NCBI RefSeq assembly: GCF_002632825.1
Contig: NZ_NJAJ01000005.1
Span: forward strand, 62,001 to 126,000
DNA length: 64,000 nucleotides
Reading direction: 5' to 3'
Source: Xenorhabdus stockiae
GTDB taxonomy: Bacteria > Pseudomonadota > Gammaproteobacteria > Enterobacterales > Enterobacteriaceae
Positions within the stretch are counted from its first letter, which is position 1, and every line of letters begins with the position of its first letter. The translations under genes and the position numbers were made by a program. The notes beneath the pieces are model-generated. The model worked only from the letters and a program-made list of their open reading frames with translations. It ran no database searches and was not told where the DNA came from. Shown in pieces: positions 17,542 to 27,063 of the stretch.

Positions 17542-19359
17542 ATGCGATTCACCATTGTTAAAAACAACAGTACAAGCCAGCCAACACAACTGAGTTATGA
17601 ATTCTCTCCTCCGGGAGGAACTATCGGCCACTGTAAAGATAATAGTTGGGTTTTACCTGATGCTGAGCAGGGCATTGCCCGTCAGGCTATTGTATCCATC
17701 AATACAGATGGCAAATGTCGGATCACCAATCTGGGTTCTGCAACTGAGCTTTTGCTGAATACAATCCCTGTGGCTCCGAATCGTCAGGTTGAAATCCGCG
17801 ATGGTGACGTACTGAATATTGGCAGTTATCAGATTCAGGTCATTGATCCCTACCAAAATGCACAATTACAAACTGATATTTCCGCTACCAGTGTATCCTC
17901 TGAATCGGATACGCAGGGTATTCCCAGTGAAGTCTGGGATGGCCTTGAAAAAATTTTTACGATCCCTGATACCCCGACATCCTCTGACAAGCATCAGGTA
18001 TCATCAGATGGAAATGACCATAACCCGCTGTTTCCCTCCAGCCAACAAGAAAATGATGAACGTAATCCCATTGATCCATTAGCAAAAATCAAAACAACCG
18101 CTGATTTAGATACCCTACAGCTACGGGCGAAAGATCCCGTGACTATGTTCAATTCAGATCCCCTCTTCCGGCAGGAAGATATTCTTAATGATAATACGCC
18201 GACAACCTTACTCCAGAATGATAAAGAATATGATCTTGAGCACAATGATAAGGAAGGTGAAGTTGATCCACTGGCGTTATTTTCTGACCAGAATGTTAAA
18301 CAAAAACAAAATATTAAAAATGAAGACCCTCTGGATTTGATGTTAGGCACTGCCGCGCCACTAACATCTCCTGATCATCCCAAAATTGCCGAACCTAAAT
18401 CGGTTTCTGTCACACAATCTGCATCTGATCATAATACACAATCAGAAGCTCAATTCTCTCCTTTACCTCCGCTCTTCACAACAGAAGAGCTATCCAGAGA
18501 AATAAACCAAGATTTAGTCACAAACCAGTTCGGCACAGAAACAGAAGAAACAATGGGAGAAGATACCTTCTTTAACCCACCTAATAAGCAGACTGACCAG
18601 AGTCATCAGACTTATATTAATCAGCAGATTAAGCAACTTAACACACCACCACATATCAGTAATGATGACCCTATTTATGAACGGCTGAATATCGATCCCA
18701 TCAGCTATAAATCCGATGAACATGTCACAGAAGGTGTCAAACTGGAAGGAAAATTACTGGCGGCCCTACTAGAAGGTATGGGACTCAAAAATCTTCGCCA
18801 GCCACAGTTTGATGAACACCGTATGTATCAGTTAGGCCAGCTTATCAGCCAGTTATCTCAGGGGCTTGTTGCATTAAATACTTCACGTACCCTACTGAAA
18901 CGGGAAGCCGAAGCCGGAATAACCCAAATGTTATCAGATACCAATAATCCCTTTAAATTATTACCTTCTGGTCAATCAGTACTGGTTCAGATGTTTGGTG
19001 ATCATATGCCGGGATTTATGTCTATTGAGCAGGCAACCCGCGATATTTTAATCGAATTACAAGCGCACCAACTGGGAATGATTGCCGGGATGCGAGCCAT
19101 TACGGTAGATATCCTGCAACTCTTTCACCCCACTATTCTTGAACAAAAAGCACGGGACGAAGGCGGCATGCCACGTTTGTCATTATCATCAACCTATAAA
19201 GCATCTTTATGGGAGTTTCTTACTAAGCATTATCAAAAAACAGCCAGTGAATTTGAGCACAATTCCGGCCTGTTTGGTAAGAACTTCCTGTTGGCCTATG
19301 AAAACGAAGTAAATAATTATAAAAATTCCCAGAAAAAAATAAAAAAACAGACCGGATAA
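17542..19359 (+). CDS. tagH: T6SS FHA-domain protein TagH (Fha)
   Basis: 605 residues. Residues 1-85 form an FHA-like fold, a long acidic, Asp/Pro/Ser/Thr-rich linker spans about 110-390, and the C-terminal ~190 residues form the TagH/ImpI-C domain (LLAALLEGMGLKNL, RTLLKREAEAGITQMLSDTNNPFKLLPSGQSVL). In other systems Fha binds a threonine-phosphorylated partner and is controlled by PpkA-type kinases. Here the FHA consensus is degraded: the GR pair is Gly29-His30, the SxxH motif is Ala46-Arg-Gln-Ala49, and the usual NGT loop reads SATELLLN. The phosphothreonine-reading function is therefore probably lost although the fold and C-terminal domain persist. The gene follows hcp and precedes tssE. 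Confidence 0.85.
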   Translation: MRFTIVKNNSTSQPTQLSYEFSPPGGTIGHCKDNSWVLPDAEQGIARQAIVSINTDGKCRITNLGSATELLLNTIPVAPNRQVEIRDGDVLNIGSYQIQVIDPYQNAQLQTDISATSVSSESDTQGIPSEVWDGLEKIFTIPDTPTSSDKHQVSSDGNDHNPLFPSSQQENDERNPIDPLAKIKTTADLDTLQLRAKDPVTMFNSDPLFRQEDILNDNTPTTLLQNDKEYDLEHNDKEGEVDPLALFSDQNVKQKQNIKNEDPLDLMLGTAAPLTSPDHPKIAEPKSVSVTQSASDHNTQSEAQFSPLPPLFTTEELSREINQDLVTNQFGTETEETMGEDTFFNPPNKQTDQSHQTYINQQIKQLNTPPHISNDDPIYERLNIDPISYKSDEHVTEGVKLEGKLLAALLEGMGLKNLRQPQFDEHRMYQLGQLISQLSQGLVALNTSRTLLKREAEAGITQMLSDTNNPFKLLPSGQSVLVQMFGDHMPGFMSIEQATRDILIELQAHQLGMIAGMRAITVDILQLFHPTILEQKARDEGGMPRLSLSSTYKASLWEFLTKHYQKTASEFEHNSGLFGKNFLLAYENEVNNYKNSQKKIKKQTG

Positions 19360-19385
19360 AACTATCAACTCCTCAGATACAAATA

Positions 19386-19424
19386 TCCCATGAATTTCAG
19401 CTTATAACCTGAAAGACAATGGGA
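19386..19424 (+). other. Two-part hairpin between tagH and tssE
   Basis: TCCCAT and TTTCAG pair with CTGAAA and ATGGGA, giving two 6-bp stem segments separated by a small internal loop. It lies in the 155-base gap after tagH and lacks a U-tract. It could be an mRNA stability or processing element. Confidence 0.35.
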
Positions 19425-19514
19425 ACAAACCTTTCAGCATATCAATCCTATTGCCCATAGTTATCTATATATCACGACTAACTATCATCACTGCTAATAA
19501 TTAATAGGCTCCCC

Positions 19515-20069
19515 ATGAATAACGATACGACTTTGATACATAGTGGCTATCATCGTCCGGGTAATACCAGACACATCACTGCCAGAGACAAAATGCGGCC
19601 TTCCCTGCTGGACAGGCTCACCGATAATGAACCGGATAAGAAAAAAGAGGCAACCAGTAATCACCTGATATCACATAATATATTACGCCAGAATCTTCTG
19701 CGGGATTTACAGTGGTTACTCAATAGTATCAACGGCGAATCCGAACAGAACCTTTCCCCTTTCCCAGAAATCCGTCGCTCCGTCTATAACTTTGGCCTGG
19801 AGCCTCTGGCCGGTAAGCTCATGTCTGAAATCGAATGGGAGGATATCCAGCATAAGATCACTAAAGCGATACATATCTTTGAACCCCGCATTCTTCCCGA
19901 CGGTCTTGAAGTTAATTGTGTTTCAGATACCCACTCACTGACTTTATACAACAGATTATCCATCGAGATCAGAGGGTTTTTATGGTGTGTTCCCTGGCCA
20001 CTGGAATTCCTGTTTCACAGTGATATTGATTTAGAAAACGGCTATTTCACTATTAAAGAAGCTGGGTAA
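19515..20069 (+). CDS. tssE: T6SS baseplate protein TssE (gp25-like)
   Basis: 184 residues. The gp25/lysozyme-like baseplate family is recognisable from MRPSLLDRLTDNEPDKK, RQNLLRDLQWLLNSINGE, RSVYNFGLEPLAGKLMS, AIHIFEPRILPDGLEV and the C-terminal IEIRGFLWCVPWPLEFLFHSDIDLENGYF. TssE joins TssF/TssG in the baseplate wedge and seeds sheath polymerisation. The N-terminal ~25 residues (NNDTTLIHSGYHRPGNTRH) extend beyond the core fold. It starts a tight tssE-tssF-tssG run separated from tagH by 155 bases. Confidence 0.93.
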   Translation: MNNDTTLIHSGYHRPGNTRHITARDKMRPSLLDRLTDNEPDKKKEATSNHLISHNILRQNLLRDLQWLLNSINGESEQNLSPFPEIRRSVYNFGLEPLAGKLMSEIEWEDIQHKITKAIHIFEPRILPDGLEVNCVSDTHSLTLYNRLSIEIRGFLWCVPWPLEFLFHSDIDLENGYFTIKEAG

Positions 20070-20095
20070 ACCGGCAAAAAACGGGAGAATACATT

Positions 20096-21970
20096 TTGGA
20101 TAGCAAACTGCTTGAATACTACAATCGTGAACTGATCTATTTACGTGAGATGGGCAAAGAATTTGCCGAGCGTTATCCGAAAGTCGCCAACCGGTTGGGG
20201 ATGCATGGCATTGATGTGACCGACCCTTACGTTGAACGGCTGATGGAGGGTTTCGCTTTTCTGACCTCCCGTATTCAGTTGAAAATGGATGCGGAGTTTC
20301 CGAACTTTTCCCAACAATTACTGGAGATGTTGTGCCCCAATTATCTGGCCCCCACACCGTCAATGTCTATTGCCGAACTTCAGCCCGATACCAGTAAAGG
20401 GGATATCAGCCACGGATTTTTAGTACCACGCGGGACTATCATGCATTGTCAGTCACTGAAAAAAGACGGTATTACGCTTCAGTACAGCACGGCACAGGAT
20501 GTTATTCTGCAACCCCTGCACTTGCAAAAAGTTGAATTGGGAAAAATTCCGGCCAATATTCCGCTGGCTTCTTTAAATCTTCATCAGTGCGGTGCAGTGA
20601 GTGCGTTACGTATTCATCTCACCTGCAAAGGTAAATTCTTCCTCAGTGAGCTGGAACTCAATAAACTGATCTTTTTTCTTTCCGGGCCAGATATTCAGGC
20701 TCAGCAATTGCAGGAACTGCTGATGGAACATTGCGTCGGAATGATCTGTCAGACTCTCGGTGATACCCCCCAGTATCAGGTATTACCTGATATCTCCCCG
20801 CATCACGAAGGGTTTGATGATGAACAGTCATTATTACCCAATGATCCACGCACGTTCAGCGGTTATCGACAGCTGCATGAGTATTTTGCTTTTCCGGCTC
20901 GTTTTCAGTTCTTCAGCATTAGCGGTATGCAATCTTTGCTGGAAGAGACTAAAAAAGAGAGTGAGTTTGAACTGATCCTACTTTTGGACAAAATTGATGA
21001 GGATTTAGAGCATCTGGTTGATGCCTCTTACTTAGCCCTGAACAGTACTCCTGTCATTAACCTGTTTCCTAAACTGACTGAACGGGTCACGCTAAAAGAG
21101 AGCACTAATGAGTACCATTTAGTGGTTGATAATACCCGACCACTGGATTATGAAATTTTTTCAGTACAACGCCTGCACGGTGCAGATATCAAGCGACGGG
21201 AAACTCAGATCTTCCGACCTTTTTGGTCAACTTTCAGTGATGATAAAGGAAATTATGGCGCCTATTTTTCCCTTCGTCGTGACCCCCGTATTCTGTCTGA
21301 ACACTCCCTGCATTATGGAACCCGAACCAGTTACCTTGGTACGGAATCATTTGTTTCCATTGTTGATGAACAACACTCACCCTGGCCGAATGAACTCAAA
21401 TTTCTGACTGCGGATGTGATGTGCACCAACCGTGATTTATCTGCAATGTTGCGGCAACAGGATATCGATAGTTTTGTCATGCTTGATTCCATTCCAATCA
21501 ACCAGATTGTATTTCTTAAAAGGCCGACCATACCACATCCGGCTCTGGCACAGGGTTCAGCTTCCTGGAAATTAATCAGTCAGCTACAGCTCAATTACCT
21601 GAATTTCATGGATAAGGATGATGAGCAAGGTACTCAGGCATTACGGCAATTGCTTAGTCTTTATGCCAATCTTTCAGAGCCGGCCACCGCCCGTCAGATT
21701 AATGGTATTCGCCATTGTTCACTGAAAACAATTCATCGCAGAGTACCAGAACCCGGCCCAATCGTTTTTGCCCGTGGTGTCGGAATTGAACTGGAAGTCG
21801 ATGAGCAGGAGTTTGCCGGAACCAGCCCTTGGTTACTGGGTAGTGTTCTGGAACGACTCTTCTCCCATTTGGTTACCATGAACTCCTTCACTGAAATGAC
21901 ACTCTATAGCCAGCAACGAGGCAAAATCGGTTACTGGCCGGCCCGAATGGGAAAAAAACAACTGTTATAA
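20096..21970 (+). CDS. tssF: T6SS baseplate protein TssF, TTG start
   Basis: 624 residues. The TTG at 20096 is chosen because it yields the family N-terminus MDSKLLEYYNRELIYLREMGKEFAERYPKVANRLGM and has CGGGAG upstream at good spacing; no ATG is available without losing this block. TssF (ImpG/VasA family) forms the baseplate wedge with TssG and TssE. Further family blocks are DPYVERLMEGFAFLTSRIQLKMD, FPNFSQQLLEMLCPNYLAPTPSM and GVGIELEVDEQEFAGTSPWLLG. The non-ATG start may lower TssF output relative to its neighbours. Confidence 0.94.
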   Translation: MDSKLLEYYNRELIYLREMGKEFAERYPKVANRLGMHGIDVTDPYVERLMEGFAFLTSRIQLKMDAEFPNFSQQLLEMLCPNYLAPTPSMSIAELQPDTSKGDISHGFLVPRGTIMHCQSLKKDGITLQYSTAQDVILQPLHLQKVELGKIPANIPLASLNLHQCGAVSALRIHLTCKGKFFLSELELNKLIFFLSGPDIQAQQLQELLMEHCVGMICQTLGDTPQYQVLPDISPHHEGFDDEQSLLPNDPRTFSGYRQLHEYFAFPARFQFFSISGMQSLLEETKKESEFELILLLDKIDEDLEHLVDASYLALNSTPVINLFPKLTERVTLKESTNEYHLVVDNTRPLDYEIFSVQRLHGADIKRRETQIFRPFWSTFSDDKGNYGAYFSLRRDPRILSEHSLHYGTRTSYLGTESFVSIVDEQHSPWPNELKFLTADVMCTNRDLSAMLRQQDIDSFVMLDSIPINQIVFLKRPTIPHPALAQGSASWKLISQLQLNYLNFMDKDDEQGTQALRQLLSLYANLSEPATARQINGIRHCSLKTIHRRVPEPGPIVFARGVGIELEVDEQEFAGTSPWLLGSVLERLFSHLVTMNSFTEMTLYSQQRGKIGYWPARMGKKQLL

Positions 21971-21985
21971 TGGGGGGAAATGACG

Positions 21986-23017
21986 ATGAGTGAAACAGGT
22001 GCTGTCGCCATTCACAGCATAAGCCGTCTACCTGATAATTTCTGGCAAGAACTCACCCAGACGCCGTGGCAGTTCGATCTGTTCCAGACCCTGCGGCGGA
22101 TAGATGCGCAATCCGGGGAATATTATATGCTGGGTTCATCCCCATTACCGCGATACGACCTACTGCGGTTAGGGCAAAAGGCATCAATGATATTCGCCCC
22201 TTCTACTATCTCCGAAGCAAAACAACGGAAAAACTCAAAACAGTATGATGTACTGATTTACAGTTTTGGTTTATTCGGGCCAAACGGCCCCCTACCGACT
22301 CACATTACCGAATATATCTATGCCCGACAGTATAATTATCAGGATCCGACGCTGACGGCGTTCGCTAATTTATTTCACAATAGGTTAATCCAATTATTTT
22401 ATCGGGCCTGGGCGAATGCCCAGTCTACAGTATCGCTCGATCGTCAGGATAATCAGCGTTTCTGCCATTATCTCGCTTGTCTGGTTGGTATGGGTTTACC
22501 TGCCCAGAAAAACTCAGATTCTATTCATGAACATGCCCGCTATTTATTATCAGGGCATTTATCTCGTCAGGGGCATGGTGCAGAAGGTCTGAAAAAAATA
22601 CTGTTCACCTACTTCAATATTCCGTTAAAGATTAAACAAAATATTCCGCAATGGCTGGAAGTTGAGGTTCAGGATCAGGCCCGGTTAAAAGCCGGGCGCA
22701 ACATGCCACGTTTAGGACAGTCAGCCTTTTTGGGGACTGCATTATATGATGTTCAGTATAAATTCCGCATCAAACTTGGCCCACTGACAATATCAGAGTA
22801 TGAAGACTTCCTGCCAAACCAACCGAAGTCACAACAATTACGTGACTGGGTACGTCAATATCTTGGGATTGAGTATGCATGGGATATCCAACTGGTACTT
22901 CATCGTACAGATATACAGAGTATCCATCTGTCAGATCCGGTAAAACTAGGACTAAGCAGTTGGCTTGGGAAGATGGAGCAGAAAATCCATCGTGATGATT
23001 TAATCTACAACCCCTAG
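21986..23017 (+). CDS. tssG: T6SS baseplate protein TssG
   Basis: 343 residues from the ATG at 21986; an in-frame ATG at 21980 is possible but sits nearly on top of the GGGGGG ribosome binding site. The TssG (ImpH/VasB) family is shown by WQFDLFQTLRRIDAQ, SFGLFGPNGPLPTHITEYIYARQYNYQDPTLTAFANLFHNRLIQLFYRAWANAQ and GRNMPRLGQSAFLGTALYDVQYKFRIKLGPL. It completes the TssF2-TssG wedge. It begins 15 bases after tssF; a 131-base gap with no clear signal separates it from tssH. Confidence 0.94.
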   Translation: MSETGAVAIHSISRLPDNFWQELTQTPWQFDLFQTLRRIDAQSGEYYMLGSSPLPRYDLLRLGQKASMIFAPSTISEAKQRKNSKQYDVLIYSFGLFGPNGPLPTHITEYIYARQYNYQDPTLTAFANLFHNRLIQLFYRAWANAQSTVSLDRQDNQRFCHYLACLVGMGLPAQKNSDSIHEHARYLLSGHLSRQGHGAEGLKKILFTYFNIPLKIKQNIPQWLEVEVQDQARLKAGRNMPRLGQSAFLGTALYDVQYKFRIKLGPLTISEYEDFLPNQPKSQQLRDWVRQYLGIEYAWDIQLVLHRTDIQSIHLSDPVKLGLSSWLGKMEQKIHRDDLIYNP

Positions 23018-23148
23018 TTTTGCCTGCACGTTCCCGACCAACATACCTCTTCTTGCCTTTTACTCTCTAATAACTGGTTGTTATTTAAGCGCTCGTTATT
23101 ACTTACGTACCTAAACATTATCAACGACAACATCACGGATTATATGCT

Positions 23149-25806
23149 ATGTCAGAAATCAGCCGTTCCGTACTTTTTGGTAAGCTCAACCCGACCCTGT
23201 TCACATCATTAGAAGGTGCCACTGCTTTCTGTAAGTTACGTGGTAACCCTTATGTTGAACTGGTCCATTGGCTACACCAAATCATGCAACAACAAAACAG
23301 TGATTTACAGAAACTTATCCACCATTTAGGGCTGGATGAATCTGCATTGACCAAAGATATTGTTGCTGCGCTGGATCGCCTGCCTCGTGGTGCCAGTGCC
23401 ATTTCTGATCTCTCAGAACATATTGACAATGCCGTAGAGCGAGCCTGGGTTTACGGTTCGCTGAAATTTGGTGTTGCTCAGATCCGTAGTTCGCATTTAC
23501 TGATAGGCATATTAAAAACTTTCAATCTTCGCAATGCACTGAAAGCAATTTCTCCTCTGTTTGATCATATCAATGCCGATACCCTGATCGATAATTTTAA
23601 CAAGATATTTGATGGCAGTGATGAGGCTCAGGAAAGCATAATATCATCAACCGAAACTCAGGGAGCACCACCACAGGCTGCAACAGGCTCAGCTTTGCAA
23701 CAATATGGACAGGAGTTAACAGCACGGGCACGTAATGGTGAAATTGACCCTGTATCAGGACGCGATGAAGAAATCCGCCAGATTATTGATATTCTGATGC
23801 GCCGCAGACAAAACAATCCATTACTGACAGGTGAGGCTGGCGTTGGTAAAACTGCGGTCATTGAAGGTCTGGCTTTGAGAATTGTGGCTGGCGAAGTTCC
23901 TCCCCCGCTGAAGAACGTTCAGCTTTGGCTACTGGATATCGGTATGTTACAGGCCGGTGCGGGTATTAAAGGAGAGTTTGAATCCCGTCTACGGAAAGTC
24001 ATTGAAGAAGTCCAATCCAGCCCGACACCCATCATTTTGTTTATCGATGAAATTCACACTCTGATTGGAGCCGGAGGACAACAAGGTACAGGCGATGCCG
24101 CTAACTTATTAAAACCAGCACTAGCACGGGGTCAGCTGCGGACACTGGGCGCTACAACTTGGTCAGAATATAAAAAATATATCGAAAAAGATCCGGCCCT
24201 GACCCGCCGTTTTCAGGTTGTTCAGGTACATGAGCCTGATGAAACCAAGGCTCTGATAATGCTGCGTAGTCTGGTCAATACGCTGGAAAAACACCATCGT
24301 ATTCTTTTACTGGATGAAGCGGTTGATGCAGCAGTACATCTCTCCCATCGTTATATTCCTGCCCGCCAGTTACCGGACAAAGCCATCGCATTACTGGACA
24401 CCGCCTGTGCCAGAGTGGCAGTCAGCCAGCATGCAGAACCCCCGCAGCTGGAAAACTGCCGCCATAAGATAGATTCGTTGAATGTTGAACTGGGAATAGT
24501 GGAACGGGAATCCAAAGTTGGTTTGGGCGATCCTCAGCGGGCAGAAAATATCCTCAGCCAATTAGCAACGCTGGCAGAGCAACAAGAGCAACTAGAAGCA
24601 CGCTGGCAACAGGAACTGTTACTGACAGATAAAATTATCCAACTACGTCTTCAGTTACATGAAGAACAAGACGATGAAGAACAAAGCAATAATGATAAAA
24701 TTACTCTTCATACGGAGCTGGCTGAGCTGCAACAACAACTGGAAATGTTACAGGGTGAAGAGCCTCTTATCTTTGCCGCAGTAGACAGTAATGTTGTTTC
24801 CGCTGTTGTCTCAGACTGGACTGGCATTCCTTTAAGCCGCATGATGAAAGATGAGATTGAAGCTGTATTGCAATTAGCCGATACCCTTAACCAGCGTGTT
24901 ATTGGTCAGTATCATGCGTTAGAAACCATCGCAAACCGAGTACGCACTTCACGGGCAAAACTGGACGATCCTAATAAACCGGTAGGGGTCTTTATGCTGT
25001 GCGGGCCTTCTGGCGTCGGTAAAACTGAAACCGCACTCGCTCTGGCGGAAACGCTGTATGGTGGTGAACAAAACCTGATCACTATCAATATGAGTGAATT
25101 TCAGGAAGCACATACTGTATCAACATTAAAAGGTGCTCCTCCCGGTTACGTCGGATATGGTGAAGGGGGTGTCCTGACCGAAGCAGTTCGCCGTCGTCCA
25201 TACAGTGTCGTATTACTGGATGAAATTGAAAAAGCGCATCCTGATGTCCATGAAATTTTCTTTCAGGTATTCGATAAGGGATGGATGGAAGATGGTGAAG
25301 GCCGCCATATTGACTTCCGTAATACGATTATTATTCTGACATCGAATGTCGGCGCTGATTTAGTCAACTCAATGTGCTACCAGCATTACCAACAGAGTAA
25401 TACACTACCTGAGCCGGAGCAGCTCAGTTCAGCACTACGCAAACCGCTATTAAACACATTCCCTGCCGCTTTACTGGGGCGTTTATTAGTCATTCCATAC
25501 TATCCATTAGATGATGAAGTCATGACCAGTATCGTTTATTTACAGCTGGGACGCATACAAAAACGATTGCTGGAAAATCATGGTATTACTGCCACTTTCG
25601 ATGAAGCCATGGTTGAAAATATTGTCAGTCGTTGTACCGAAGTTGAGTCGGGCGGTCGTACGGTAGATGCTATTTTAACCAATACTCTATTGCCTCAGAT
25701 AAGCCAGCAGCTGCTATCTGCCTGCGCCCATGGTGAACAATATAACCAATTACAGGTGTCGCTCGAACAGGGAGAACTTAAATTCCAGTTTTCTAATGAT
25801 ATATAG
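23149..25806 (+). CDS. tssH: T6SS sheath-recycling AAA+ ATPase TssH (ClpV)
   Basis: 885 residues of the ClpB/ClpV family. The N-terminal domain (1-160) binds contracted sheath. D1 has Walker A GEAGVGKTA (about 227) and Walker B ILFIDEIHTLIGAGG; a coiled-coil middle region spans about 430-530; D2 has Walker A GPSGVGKTE (about 618) and Walker B VVLLDEIEKAHPDV. The D2 pore loop is GYVGYGEGG. The start MSEISRSVLFGKLNPTLFTSLEGATAFCKLRGNPYVELVHWL is typical of ClpV1. It disassembles contracted TssBC for reuse. It is the last core component; the kinase gene follows after about 200 bases. Confidence 0.96.
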   Translation: MSEISRSVLFGKLNPTLFTSLEGATAFCKLRGNPYVELVHWLHQIMQQQNSDLQKLIHHLGLDESALTKDIVAALDRLPRGASAISDLSEHIDNAVERAWVYGSLKFGVAQIRSSHLLIGILKTFNLRNALKAISPLFDHINADTLIDNFNKIFDGSDEAQESIISSTETQGAPPQAATGSALQQYGQELTARARNGEIDPVSGRDEEIRQIIDILMRRRQNNPLLTGEAGVGKTAVIEGLALRIVAGEVPPPLKNVQLWLLDIGMLQAGAGIKGEFESRLRKVIEEVQSSPTPIILFIDEIHTLIGAGGQQGTGDAANLLKPALARGQLRTLGATTWSEYKKYIEKDPALTRRFQVVQVHEPDETKALIMLRSLVNTLEKHHRILLLDEAVDAAVHLSHRYIPARQLPDKAIALLDTACARVAVSQHAEPPQLENCRHKIDSLNVELGIVERESKVGLGDPQRAENILSQLATLAEQQEQLEARWQQELLLTDKIIQLRLQLHEEQDDEEQSNNDKITLHTELAELQQQLEMLQGEEPLIFAAVDSNVVSAVVSDWTGIPLSRMMKDEIEAVLQLADTLNQRVIGQYHALETIANRVRTSRAKLDDPNKPVGVFMLCGPSGVGKTETALALAETLYGGEQNLITINMSEFQEAHTVSTLKGAPPGYVGYGEGGVLTEAVRRRPYSVVLLDEIEKAHPDVHEIFFQVFDKGWMEDGEGRHIDFRNTIIILTSNVGADLVNSMCYQHYQQSNTLPEPEQLSSALRKPLLNTFPAALLGRLLVIPYYPLDDEVMTSIVYLQLGRIQKRLLENHGITATFDEAMVENIVSRCTEVESGGRTVDAILTNTLLPQISQQLLSACAHGEQYNQLQVSLEQGELKFQFSNDI

Positions 25807-25924
25807 ATCCTGCATGATATCCGTGTGTAATTTGTCATGCGTAGTTTATAAACATTTCCTCAAGAGTATAAATAATTTCATACCAACCATGTCACACTCC
25901 CACATAATTTAACAGGAGGACTAA

Positions 25925-26032
25925 ATGTTCGGAGTAAATAAACACAGCCAATAAAGAGGCAACTTGAAAATTCGACAAAAAATAGAACATGAGGTTCAAG
26001 AGGCCATCTATTATGCAGAATTCTTACAATAA
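25925..26032 (+). promoter_or_regulatory. Leader with two tiny ORFs before the kinase gene
   Basis: An ATG at 25925 follows a strong AGGAGG site and encodes only MFGVNKHSQ (stop 25952-25954). A TTG at 25964, after AAAGAGG, opens a 22-codon frame that ends at 26032, overlapping the kinase start at 26013. The arrangement could be a translated leader that couples to kinase translation, or the decayed start of a lost gene. Nothing else recognisable lies between the tssH stop and here. Confidence 0.35.
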
Positions 26033-27014
26033 CTCTCTTAAGACCAAGCATCCATTATTACAGGCATTACCCATTGGATACTGTTTCAATGAGTTTGAAA
26101 TTGAAAAAGTTGTGGGTAAAGGAGGATTTGGTATCGTATACCGAGCCTGGGATCACAGCAAACAGTGTGCAGTTGCCATAAAAGAATATCTGCCATCCAT
26201 GATTGTGGTTCGCCGTAATGATTTGAAACTAAAATTACGCCACCCAAATTTACAGGAAAGATTCAGAGTCGGGCTTCACAGTTTTATGCGTGAAGCCCAT
26301 ATCATGACTTGCTTTAACCATCCGTGCCTACCCCGCTTCATACGTTTCTGGCAACAGAACAGCACCGCTTATATCGCCACTCCCTTTTACCATGGCATAA
26401 CCCTGAAAGTATTACAGGCCAAGTATGCAAAGATAGTGACACAGAATTGGCTGTGCCATATTTTGTCTCCTTTGCTTGATGCCATCAACACCCTCCACCA
26501 AGCTGGCTATCTACACTGTGATATTTCGCTGGATAATATTTTACTTCAGAATGACCGATTACCTGTTTTGCTGGATTTAGGGTCTGCCCGGAAAATAGCA
26601 GAACGTTTATCTGACGAAGAAGAAATAACGGTCAGGCCGGGGTTCACACCCTGTGAACAATACACGGCCAATGAAGAGGGGCAACAAGGCCCCTGGAGTG
26701 ATATTTATGCGCTGGGGGCAGTATTACATACTTTGATTGTCGGGAGACCACCACCGGTAAGCATAGTACGCAATATTGAAGATCGTTATCAGCCTTTAAC
26801 GGAACGGCGTCTTACCGGTTATTCTTTATCATTTCTACATACCATAGATTGTATGTTGGCAATAAAAATAGCAGAACGGCCATCCTCTATTTCTAAATTA
26901 ATCCCGATGATAAAATCCCCTATCATCCAAACCTGTTTCCCTCCTAACTTCTCCTCATCTCTACAAAATATCCTTACCACCTGCCCACCTTCAGAAGATT
27001 CAGAGCAAGAATAA
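26013..27014 (+). CDS. Ser/Thr protein kinase of the T6SS locus (PpkA-like, short)
   Basis: 333 residues from the ATG at 26013, chosen for the AAGAGG site 9 bases upstream; an ATG at 25989 has none. The Hanks-type kinase core is complete: Gly-loop GKGGFG (35-40), catalytic Lys57 in AIKEY, catalytic loop HCDISLDN (168-175, with Asp170 and Asn175; the usual HRD is HCD), and DLG (188-190) in place of DFG. The activation end GFTPCEQY resembles the TPGYAPxEQY motif of bacterial kinases. No membrane segment or sensor domain follows the kinase fold, unlike long PpkA proteins. It probably phosphorylates T6SS proteins after assembly or activation cues. No PppA-type phosphatase is visible in the window. 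Confidence 0.85.
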   Translation: MQNSYNNSLKTKHPLLQALPIGYCFNEFEIEKVVGKGGFGIVYRAWDHSKQCAVAIKEYLPSMIVVRRNDLKLKLRHPNLQERFRVGLHSFMREAHIMTCFNHPCLPRFIRFWQQNSTAYIATPFYHGITLKVLQAKYAKIVTQNWLCHILSPLLDAINTLHQAGYLHCDISLDNILLQNDRLPVLLDLGSARKIAERLSDEEEITVRPGFTPCEQYTANEEGQQGPWSDIYALGAVLHTLIVGRPPPVSIVRNIEDRYQPLTERRLTGYSLSFLHTIDCMLAIKIAERPSSISKLIPMIKSPIIQTCFPPNFSSSLQNILTTCPPSEDSEQE

Positions 27015-27063
27015 AAGGGGAAATTTATGCCACAAGAAATCTGTATATTTCATTACCAAAAAA

